From contig CAYOUE010000091.1 of NCBI GenBank assembly GCA_964407075.1, positions 1-13,130 on the forward strand: DNA of 13,130 nucleotides, given 5' to 3'. Positions 7,225 to 13,130 of this stretch are shown one piece after another (within the stretch, counting starts at the first letter, position 1; the number at the start of each line of letters is the position of its first letter). A model generated the notes under the pieces. That model was given only the letters and a program-made list of their open reading frames with translations. It was not told the origin of the DNA and searched no databases. The stretch is from JAHQVI01 sp964407075 (lineage in GTDB: Bacteria; Pseudomonadota; Alphaproteobacteria; Rhizobiales; Rhodomicrobiaceae). Position numbers and translations under genes: made by a program.

Positions 7225-8097
7225 TCAGGCGGCCTCTTTCATGCGGGCGGCGAGGCTGTCCCATGTGAGCGCGCCTGAGGCGATCCGGTCCATGATATCG
7301 GGCATCGCGGACAGACGCTCGCGCGCGGCGGATAGCGGAGACATCGAAAGGGCAAGCGCTGCGGCCTCACGCTCCGCCGGGTCGTCGCTGCGCGCCGCCT
7401 GATCCAGATCCGCAAGCGCGGCGCCGTCCGTAGCGAACGCGCCGACGCAACGCCACAATTCCGGCGAGACCGCGCGACCGGCGGCCCGGCGCTCGTGGGC
7501 GTAGTCGCGCAGCATCGCGGCCAGATCGGCGTTCGCCCTTTCGTCCAGCCCCTGGATCGGGTGGAGGTCGCTGCCGACGAAGAGCGCCTTCAGCACCATC
7601 TGGTTCCAGCGGTGCTCGTCGAAATAACGTCTCGGATAGGGATTGCGATGCGCGACCGCCTCGAAGATCACGCGCATGTTCGAGCGCACGCCCTCCGCCG
7701 CCTGCGCTTCGAGCGTTTCGGGCGCCGGGTAGAGAATGAGGCCCCGGTAGAAGGCGATGGCTTCGGCGACGTCGGCGGTGCGGCAGAGCTGTCGGAAGCG
7801 CGCGGGGAAATCCTCAGCGCCCGCAATGGTCTGCAAGAGCGTCAGAACGCGCGCTGTCCCGTCGACGCTCCAGCCTCGCGGGTCCCAGCCGGGGACGGCT
7901 TCTTCCGCCGCCGCCAGATCGTCCACGTCAAGTTCCAGATCGGCGCGGCCGAGCCTGCGGGGGATCAGGCCGAGCGTGATGAACAGGTCTTTTTCCGGCG
8001 TGTCCGGCCCGTGCGCGTTGCGTTCGGCCAGCCACGCCCGCTGATCTGCGTCAAGCTGGCGGTTGAGCCAATCCTGCATCAAACCGAACGCCCGCAT
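7225..8097 (-). CDS. eboA: EboA-like protein of the ebo system
   Basis: This 290-residue protein has no signal peptide or membrane segment and is mostly predicted helical. It matches the EboA family through the central block HRNPYPRRYFDEHRWNQMV followed by LKALFVGSDLHPIQGLDERAN (150-189), then MLRDYAHERRAAGR (195-208) and PELWRCVGAF (212-221). The region near 225-262 (Ala- and Leu-rich helices around DDPAEREAAALALS) resembles HEAT-type helical repeats, which would suit a scaffold or binding role. No catalytic motif is recognisable, and EboA has no proven biochemical function. The ATG at 8097 has GGGAGAG about 7 nt upstream; an ATG at 8079 would remove six residues. It is the first gene of the eboA-eboB-methyltransferase unit and is divergent from eboF across 150 bp. 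Confidence 0.86.
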   Translation of the reverse strand: MRAFGLMQDWLNRQLDADQRAWLAERNAHGPDTPEKDLFITLGLIPRRLGRADLELDVDDLAAAEEAVPGWDPRGWSVDGTARVLTLLQTIAGAEDFPARFRQLCRTADVAEAIAFYRGLILYPAPETLEAQAAEGVRSNMRVIFEAVAHRNPYPRRYFDEHRWNQMVLKALFVGSDLHPIQGLDERANADLAAMLRDYAHERRAAGRAVSPELWRCVGAFATDGAALADLDQAARSDDPAEREAAALALSMSPLSAARERLSAMPDIMDRIASGALTWDSLAARMKEAA

Positions 8098-8247
8098 CCG
8101 CGTCTCTCCCTGTCCTCTGCCGGTTCCGCTCGCGCCATTGCAAAGCCGCCGCGTTCCGGTCTAAGCCTTGGTAAAAAGCGTATCGAATCGCCGTGTACTT
8201 GTGAAGGCGGATGATGGGCAGGACTTCGCGACAGGGGGGGGGAAGAC
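8098..8247. promoter_or_regulatory. Divergent eboA/eboF intergenic region
   Basis: These 150 bp separate two divergent genes and must hold the promoters of both units. I find no convincing -35/-10 pair. TTGGTA (8168-8173) is followed by TGTACT (8194-8199), but the 20-bp spacer is too long. Shared upstream DNA would allow joint control of eboA-eboB-methyltransferase and eboF. Confidence 0.4.
8234..8242 (+). repeat. Homopolymer G9 tract in the eboF ribosome-binding region
   Basis: Nine consecutive G run directly into GGAAGAC before the eboF ATG at 8248. The 3' end of the tract is part of the Shine-Dalgarno. A tract of this length can slip in replication and is also prone to sequencing error. 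Confidence 0.85.
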
Positions 8248-9639
8248 ATGACGCCGGCGCTGGTTATCCTGGTGGTGGGATTGTCGCCCGAACTGGTTGG
8301 GCCGCACACGCCGAACCTTGCTAGGCTCGGCCGGACCGGCGGAATGCGGCCTCTGAAAACCGTTCTGCCCGCTGTGACCTGCACGGTGCAATCGACGCTG
8401 ATGACCGGCCTTCCTCCCTCCGGCCACGGCGCGGTGGCGAATGGCTGGTACTTCCGGGATATGGCCGAGGTGCTTCTGTGGCGGCAGTCGAACCATCTGA
8501 TTGCGGGCGACAAGATCTGGGACGCGGGGAAAAAGCGCGACCCCGGCTTCACCTGCGCCAAGATGTTCTGGTGGTACAACATGTATTCGACCGCCGACTG
8601 GAGCGCGACGCCGCGCCCGATGTACCCGGCGGACGGCCGGAAGATTCCAGATCATTACGCTCATCCGCCCGGGCTGCGCGAGGAGCTGAACGCGAAGCTC
8701 GGCATGTTTCCGCTGTTCAAATTCTGGGGCCCGGCAACCGATATTTCATCGAGCGAATGGATCGCCGACGCCACGATCCACGTCATGGAGACGCGCAAGC
8801 CGACGCTCGCCCTGTGTTACCTGCCGCATCTCGACTACAATCTTCAGCGCCTCGGCCCTGACCTCGCGCATCCCCGCCTGATCGCCGATCTTCAGGAGAT
8901 CGACGCGGTTTGCGGAAAGCTGATCGAGGCGGCGGAGCGGCAGGGGCGTTGCGTGATCGTCGTCTCCGAATATGGGATCACGCCGGTCCGCGGGGCGGTT
9001 CACATCAACCGTGCGCTGCGTGAGGCCGGGCTGATCGCCTGGCGCGAGGAAATGGGCCGGGAGACCTTTGACGCCGGGGCGTCCGAAGCCTTCGCCCTTG
9101 CGGATCATCAGCTTGCGCATGTTTACGTGCGCAAGCCGGAGCGGACAGAGGAGGTCCGTATGCTGATTGAATCGCTGGACGGCGTCGAAGCGGTTCTCGG
9201 CGAGGAAGGCAAGCGCGCCCATGGCCTCGATCATCCGCGCTCCGGAGAACTTGTCGCCATCGCCGCGCCGGACCGCTGGTTCAGCTATTATTACTGGCTG
9301 GACGACGATCGCGCGCCCGATTTCGCCCGCACCGTCGATATTCACCGCAAGCCCGGCTACGATCCGGTCGAGATGTTCATCGACCCGGCGATCCGGTGGC
9401 CGGCGGCGGCGATCTGCTGGCGGCTTGCGCTGCGCAAGCTGGGGTTCCGGCAGTTGCTCGACGTGATCTCGCTGAAAGACACGCAGCTCGTGAAGGGATC
9501 GCACGGGCGGCTTCCGGACGATCCGGCGCATGGGCCGCTGGTCATGAGTTCGCAGCCCGATCTGCTGCCCGAAGGCCCTGTCGAGGCGACGGCGTTCAAG
9601 GGACTCGTGCTGGATCACATTTTCGGCCGCGACGCATAG
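8248..9639 (+). CDS. eboF: EboF: alkaline-phosphatase-superfamily (nucleotide pyrophosphatase-like) protein
   Basis: This 463-residue protein has a short hydrophobic start (ALVILVVGL) that is the first beta strand of the fold rather than a signal peptide. The nucleophile loop is recognisable as PAVTCTVQSTLMTG with T44, and HGAVANGWYFRD (60-71) follows. YLPHLDY supplies D196, and KGSHGRLPDD (416-424) supplies H419. The aromatic block MFWWYNMYSTADWSATPRPMYPADGRK (106-132) is characteristic of this subfamily. Several superfamily metal ligands are replaced: the first Asp (GLSP at 11-14), the His after D196 (Q200) and the Asp-His pair (E241-Y242 in SEYGI). I believe these changes belong to the EboF subfamily as a whole but cannot confirm it here. 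It would act on a phosphorylated intermediate of the ebo pathway. It is divergent from eboA. Confidence 0.87.
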   Translation: MTPALVILVVGLSPELVGPHTPNLARLGRTGGMRPLKTVLPAVTCTVQSTLMTGLPPSGHGAVANGWYFRDMAEVLLWRQSNHLIAGDKIWDAGKKRDPGFTCAKMFWWYNMYSTADWSATPRPMYPADGRKIPDHYAHPPGLREELNAKLGMFPLFKFWGPATDISSSEWIADATIHVMETRKPTLALCYLPHLDYNLQRLGPDLAHPRLIADLQEIDAVCGKLIEAAERQGRCVIVVSEYGITPVRGAVHINRALREAGLIAWREEMGRETFDAGASEAFALADHQLAHVYVRKPERTEEVRMLIESLDGVEAVLGEEGKRAHGLDHPRSGELVAIAAPDRWFSYYYWLDDDRAPDFARTVDIHRKPGYDPVEMFIDPAIRWPAAAICWRLALRKLGFRQLLDVISLKDTQLVKGSHGRLPDDPAHGPLVMSSQPDLLPEGPVEATAFKGLVLDHIFGRDA

Positions 9640-9679
9640 CTCGCCGCGGCTCGCTTCTCTCAATCCTGAACGCTTTGAA

Positions 9680-9707
9680 CCTTTCGCGCGGCGGACGCGA
9701 CGAAAGG
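9680..9707 (+). terminator. Hairpin downstream of eboF
   Basis: CCTTTCGCGCG (9680-9690) pairs with CGCG and CGAAAGG (9696-9707) around loop GCGGA, with one unpaired A at 9700. It lies 40 nt after the eboF stop. No T-run follows, so it is either a weak terminator or an RNA-stabilising 3' structure. Confidence 0.4.
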
Positions 9708-9741
9708 ATGTAAGCGGCGCCGGACCTGAGTATCCGATGAG

Positions 9742-9759
9742 ATCCGGATCGGTCCGGAT
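9742..9759. repeat. Inverted repeat upstream of the small exported-protein gene
   Basis: ATCCGGA (9742-9748) and TCCGGAT (9753-9759) form a perfect 7-bp dyad around TCGG, overlapping the 10-bp palindrome GATCCGGATC at 9741-9750. Related copies of the core occur nearby (TATCCGATGA, GATGTCCGG). It could be an operator or an RNA hairpin. Confidence 0.4.
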
Positions 9760-9795
9760 GAGGGATGTCCGGCGTCATTCAGTACAAAGATAATC

Positions 9796-9800
9796 AGGAG
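9796..9800 (+). promoter_or_regulatory. Shine-Dalgarno favouring a GTG start
   Basis: AGGAG lies 8 nt before GTG at 9809 and 14 nt before the in-frame ATG at 9815. The spacing favours GTG, although either start leaves the signal peptide intact. Confidence 0.5.
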
Positions 9801-9808
9801 AATGATCT

Positions 9809-10102
9809 GTGACGATGAAATATAAGGCGATAGCCGCTGCTCTGCTCGTGACCCCGCTCATCATAGGCGCCGCATCGGCCGGCTCCAGCAATGTGACGCT
9901 GAAGCGGGGCGTCATGGATGCATCCGCGACCGTGCTCGTTTCCAGCAAGAAAGCAACGCCGGCGGCCAAGCAGAAATGGAAGAGGGCCACATGGGAGCGG
10001 TTCTACAGCAGCCCCCGGCCCGGAGCCGAAATTCCTCCGACCGACTGTCCGCCGCTTCCTGAGAAGGAATGTCTCGACACCTGGGAACTGACATCCAGAT
10101 AG
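9809..10102 (+). CDS. Small exported protein of unknown function
   Basis: I do not recognise this 97-residue protein. It begins with a clear Sec signal peptide (MTMKYK, hydrophobic core AIAAALLVTPLIIGA, likely cleavage after ASA near residue 24). The mature part is about 73 residues, rich in Lys, Ser and Pro, with a basic middle (KKATPAAKQKWKRATWERF) and exactly two cysteines nine residues apart in DCPPLPEKEC, which could form one disulfide in the periplasm. There is no transmembrane segment after the signal and no lipobox. The GTG at 9809 fits the AGGAG spacing better than the ATG at 9815. It sits alone between eboF and a strong terminator, so it is probably its own transcription unit or the tail of the eboF transcript. 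The signal peptide and good ribosome site make it likely to be real. Confidence 0.7.
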   Translation: MTMKYKAIAAALLVTPLIIGAASAGSSNVTLKRGVMDASATVLVSSKKATPAAKQKWKRATWERFYSSPRPGAEIPPTDCPPLPEKECLDTWELTSR

Positions 10103-10133
10103 TTGCCCCGATTTTCTCCAACCGCCTGTCATG

Positions 10134-10167
10134 AAAACCGCCCGGGCTATGCGCCTCGGGCGGTTTT
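10134..10167. terminator. Bidirectional rho-independent terminator
   Basis: AAAACCGCCCG (10134-10144) pairs perfectly with CGGGCGGTTTT (10157-10167) around a 12-nt loop, followed by CTTC. The GC stem ends in TTTT on both strands. It can therefore stop the small exported-protein gene (+) and the apionate lactonase unit (-), which converge here. Confidence 0.92.
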
Positions 10168-10228
10168 CTTCATGGCGCTATCGGGCTGGCCACGCTCCAG
10201 ACGTTTCAGGACATGCGCGGACAGGGCG

Positions 10229-12196
10229 TCAGAGCCGGATTTCGGCGACAGCGTAGGGCGGCAGCGCAATGCGTCCCGCATTCGCCCTCGTCTCCGGCAA
10301 TGATTCCGGCGTCCGGCAGGCCGTCTCGAAGCTGTCCGCGTCCAGCATTTTCACCACCGCCTCGCCCGCGCCGTGCAAGCGGACGATCCGTTCCTCTCCG
10401 CTCAGATTCGACAGCCAGACGACTCTGCCTCCCGGCCCCGACGCGGCAAGCGCCTGAATGTTGCGCGGGTCGGTTACCGCGGTCTCGTGAATCTCGGCGT
10501 CTGCCAGAGCGGCATGGCCCGCGATGACCGTGCAGACCGGCATGGCCGCGGGCTGCGCCTCGTCGAACCAGGGCTGGGCGTGATCCTGACGGCAATAGAC
10601 AATGCCGGAAGGCCCCGCCGTTGCAGCCAGCGTCACCGCATCGACGCCAGCGCGCGCGGCGTGCGCCAGAAAGCCCGCATACCAGGCTGCGCCCAGCAGG
10701 CCGCGCTCGCGCGGATCGACGCGGTTCATCGCCTGCCGGATATTGTCCGGGTTCTCCGCAGGAGCCGCGCCGTAAGGATTTCCGCGCATCGAGATCGCGG
10801 TCGGGAAGACCCAGTAAGGCTTGCCGCCGGATATGGCGCGTACGGATTTGAAGATCGAAGGCAGCGCCTCCAGCGTCTCCGTCACCGAGATGTCGTCGCC
10901 CGCATGAACGATCGGACAACAGCTATGGCAGATGAAGTCGAGCGCGTCCGCGGGCGGGCGCTTGCGGTTCAGTTCGGTGAAATAGCTGAACATGCCGCCG
11001 CCTGCGGCTACGCCGGGAAACGCCTCGCGCGCCGCGGCAAAGAGATCCCGCCAGGAAGGCGCAGGCGGAAAGACCGAGCCGGGCAGGGTGCATTTCAGGT
11101 CGCTGGCGGGCGATACTGCGACACGCGCGAAAGGAACGCCCTGCGCCGCGTCCCTGATGGCTGCGATGTCTCGCTTCAGAACCGCCGGATCGTCCGTCGG
11201 GTTCCCGCTTGCGTCGAGGCAGGGCACAACCGTTTCGAGGACGAGTTCGGCGCCAGTTGCCCTGCCGAGTTCCGCGAAGCCGCGCATTTCCGCAGTGCCG
11301 TGCCCCTTTCGGGCGTCGAAATGGCAGACGAGGAATGAGGGGTGCGCGGCGCGGATCAGACCGGCTTTCTCCAATGCGGCGGCGGTGTGCTCCGGCGGCG
11401 CGGCAAGGCCGAGGCGCGGCATACTGTGGCCGAGGCTGTCTCCGACCGTCACCTCGGTTTCCGCCGTACCACTGGAAATGGCGGGCGCCGGCAACGGACC
11501 TTCGAACTTCAAGGTCACGCTTTGCACGGTCTTCTCGCCATTCGCGATGGTGTAGGGCCAGGGCAGGGCGAGCGGACGCACATAGGTCTTGTAAGAGGCG
11601 TCCATCCAGTTGCGGTGGTCCTCCATCTCGAAGGCGTCGCCCTCCATGCGGCATGTGACGGTCACGCCGGGGGCGGCTTCATGAGTCAGAGCGCGCACAT
11701 CCCGGAACGGGCAATCGGGGTCGATCAGCTCGGGAAAGCGGCTCTCTGCAATCCGCCCGTCCGTGTGTTCCACCCTGACCGGCGCGCCGCTCACGCCTTC
11801 GAGGCCGTGCAGGACGACGAAGCCGGTACGGTTGGTCAGGAAATTGGTGAGCGCTTCGCCTTCCGCCGCAAAGGTCAGCGCGCCGTCCGCGCTGCCGGTG
11901 ATCTCGGCGCTGTATCGGAAGCGCTGGGCCGCGTCGCGGCAGACGGCGTCATAGCTGACCCTGAAGCCGCTGTCGCTTTCGTCGACCTTCAGATTGGAAA
12001 TTTCTGGATTGTAGGTGCCCCAGTTGCGATCGCGCACGATGAAAGCGACGGCGCGGATCGCCTCATTACCGCCGATCTTCACATAGCGCAGATTGCCCGC
12101 TTCCAGACTGGCCTCCAGCGGGCCGGCGGTCAGCTTGCGCGCCTCGACCGCAGGTTCCTCCGTCCCGAATAGCCTGATCGCGTTCGTTGGCGTCAT
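10229..12196 (-). CDS. apnL: D-apionate lactonase-like protein
   Basis: This 655-residue cytoplasmic protein (no signal peptide) resembles the ApnL family, which hydrolyses D-apionolactone to D-apionate in apiose catabolism. Diagnostic blocks as I recall them are LFGTEEP (9-15), AGPLEASLEAGNLRYVKIGG (24-43), FIVRDRNWGTYNPEISNL (52-69), FLTNRTGFVVLH (119-130), MEGDAFEMEDHRNWMDASYK (184-203) and TYVRPLALPWPY (204-215). The N-terminal part looks like a beta-sandwich. Residues about 250-540 look like a TIM barrel (ELVLETVVPCLDASG, FICHSCCPIVHAGDD), and a small beta domain ends the protein (SNLSGEERIVRLHG). The ATG at 12196 has GGAGG 5 nt upstream. The frame also continues without a stop into the ABC ATPase upstream. 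Family assignment rests on remembered motifs, so another sugar lactonase or glycosidase-like role is possible. Confidence 0.68.
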   Translation of the reverse strand: MTPTNAIRLFGTEEPAVEARKLTAGPLEASLEAGNLRYVKIGGNEAIRAVAFIVRDRNWGTYNPEISNLKVDESDSGFRVSYDAVCRDAAQRFRYSAEITGSADGALTFAAEGEALTNFLTNRTGFVVLHGLEGVSGAPVRVEHTDGRIAESRFPELIDPDCPFRDVRALTHEAAPGVTVTCRMEGDAFEMEDHRNWMDASYKTYVRPLALPWPYTIANGEKTVQSVTLKFEGPLPAPAISSGTAETEVTVGDSLGHSMPRLGLAAPPEHTAAALEKAGLIRAAHPSFLVCHFDARKGHGTAEMRGFAELGRATGAELVLETVVPCLDASGNPTDDPAVLKRDIAAIRDAAQGVPFARVAVSPASDLKCTLPGSVFPPAPSWRDLFAAAREAFPGVAAGGGMFSYFTELNRKRPPADALDFICHSCCPIVHAGDDISVTETLEALPSIFKSVRAISGGKPYWVFPTAISMRGNPYGAAPAENPDNIRQAMNRVDPRERGLLGAAWYAGFLAHAARAGVDAVTLAATAGPSGIVYCRQDHAQPWFDEAQPAAMPVCTVIAGHAALADAEIHETAVTDPRNIQALAASGPGGRVVWLSNLSGEERIVRLHGAGEAVVKMLDADSFETACRTPESLPETRANAGRIALPPYAVAEIRL

Positions 12197-13130
12197 GGAA
12201 ACCTCCCTGATTTCCGGCGCAGCGCCGTCATGCGCTGCGCCGATCACGTTGCGCGTTGCAGGGTCGATCAGGATCGCCCGGCTCATATCGACGAGAAGGC
12301 CTATTTTCTCGCCCGGCCGCTCAACCGAGTGCGAAGGCAATTCTGCCGTGACCTCGGTTTCGCCAAGACGGAATTGCGCATAAGTCCGGGTGCCGGTCGG
12401 TTGCACAAGGTCGATGAGGACCTCGATGCTGTCTTCTCCGGGCCGCGGCTCCGCACCCTGCGCCTTGCGGCTGATATGTTCCGGACGAAGGCCAAGGATC
12501 AGATCGCGCCCGATCCAGGGCTTCAGGACCGCAGCCCTCGACGGATCGGTTTTCAGGATGCGCCCGTCTCCGAATGCGGCGGCAGTTGCGCCGTTCTTCT
12601 CAGTCAGGCGGCAGTTGATGAAATTCATCGGCGGCGAGCCGAGAAATCCGGCGACGAACTGCGTGGCCGGACGCTCGAACAGATCGAGCGGCGCACCCTG
12701 CTGCTCGATTTCTCCTTCGCGGATCAGTACGATCCGGTCGGCGAGCGTCATGGCCTCGATCTGATCGTGCGTGACGTAGATGGTGGTCTTGCCGATCTCC
12801 TGATGCAGGCGCTTGNNNNNNNNNNCGTCTCGGAGCTGGGCGTCGAGATTGGAGAGCGGCTCGTCGAACAGGAAAACGCGGGCGTCGCGCACCACTGCGC
12901 GGCCGATGGCGACGCGCTGACGCTGGCCGCCCGACAACTCGCGCGGGTAGCGCTGGAGATAGTTTTCGATGCCGAGCATCTCCGCCGCCTGCCTGACGCG
13001 CACGCGGACTTCGGCGTCCTTCACCTTCCGGGCGCGAAGACCGAAAGCGATATTCTCGAAGACGGTCAGATAGGGATAGAGCGCATAGCTCTGGAACACC
13101 ATCGCGATGTTGCGGTCGCGGGGGCGCAGG
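12197..13130 (-). CDS. Carbohydrate ABC transporter ATP-binding subunit, MalK/UgpC type (5' end outside window)
   Basis: This is the ATPase that powers a binding-protein-dependent sugar importer at the inner membrane. The N-terminal Walker A lies beyond the right edge. In the window are the Q-loop (MVFQSYALYPYLTV from 13102), the signature LSGGQRQRVAIGRA (12937 downward), Walker B FLFDEP (12874-12857), the D-loop SNLDA, the H-loop VTHDQIEA (His codon 12769-12767) and a C-terminal TOBE-type domain ending near GEKIGLLVDMSRAILIDP. Ten N interrupt it between LRD and KRLHQ. It has no stop codon: the frame runs through about 18 more residues and then straight into the lactonase. The end given here is therefore the last base before the lactonase ATG, not a real terminus. 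The neighbour suggests a pentose or apioside substrate. Permeases and binding protein are not in the window. Confidence 0.88.
12202..12206 (-). promoter_or_regulatory. Internal Shine-Dalgarno before the lactonase start
   Basis: On the minus strand AGGGAGGT lies inside the ATPase frame, with its GGAGG core 5 nt before the ATG at 12196. This is among the strongest ribosome sites in the window and argues for separate initiation of the lactonase despite the open frame. Confidence 0.75.
12816..12825. other. Assembly gap (10 N) inside the ABC ATPase gene
   Basis: Ten N stand between the codons for LRD and KRLHQ. In MalK/UgpC ATPases six residues usually separate these blocks, while the gap leaves room for only four. 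The true missing length is probably 16 nt, which differs by two codons and keeps the frame. Confidence 0.85.

Noticed and set aside
9789..9794. GATAAT as a -10 box for the small exported-protein gene
   Set aside because: It abuts the Shine-Dalgarno, so transcription would start at or after the ribosome site.
10373..12172. Two long plus-strand frames (10373-11338 and 11342-12172) opposite the lactonase
   Set aside because: They lack motifs and ribosome sites and lie antisense to a continuous 655-residue family-like protein.

Overview
The window is GC-rich (coding stretches look above 60% GC), densely packed chromosomal DNA. Gene content, codon choice and short intergenic spacers suggest an alphaproteobacterium or similar Gram-negative bacterium; that placement is inference. 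A run of ten N at 12816-12825 shows that this is a draft assembly. I see no rRNA, tRNA, CRISPR array, transposase or integrase.

Left part (1-1918): a small calcineurin-like metallophosphoesterase (+) converges on an acyl-CoA dehydrogenase (-). Neither has an obvious link to what follows.

Centre (2158-9639): four genes match the ebo system (eustigmatophyte-bacterial operon, related to the scytonemin-precursor export genes of cyanobacteria). They are eboD (sugar-phosphate cyclase, +), eboB (TatD-like metallohydrolase, -), eboA (-) and eboF (alkaline-phosphatase-superfamily protein, +). They do not form one collinear operon. A two-gene periplasmic redox cassette (PQQ-type glucose/sorbosone dehydrogenase plus monohaem cytochrome c, both with signal peptides) lies between eboD and the eboA-eboB unit, behind an AT-rich 334-bp spacer. 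A SAM-dependent methyltransferase is appended to eboA-eboB, and eboF is divergent from eboA. The usual partners eboC (UbiA-type prenyltransferase) and eboE (TIM-barrel protein) are not in the window. A reasonable but untested reading is a locus that makes and exports a modified cyclitol- or prenyl-type metabolite, with methylation and periplasmic oxidation as tailoring steps.

Right part (9809-13130): a 97-98 residue exported protein of unknown function ends at a clear bidirectional intrinsic terminator. Facing it on the minus strand is a carbohydrate-uptake unit: an incomplete MalK/UgpC-type ABC ATPase and a 655-residue protein resembling D-apionate lactonase. The two lie in one continuous reading frame with no stop between them, although a strong internal Shine-Dalgarno precedes the lactonase ATG. 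The unit probably serves import and catabolism of a plant sugar such as apiose or an apioside.
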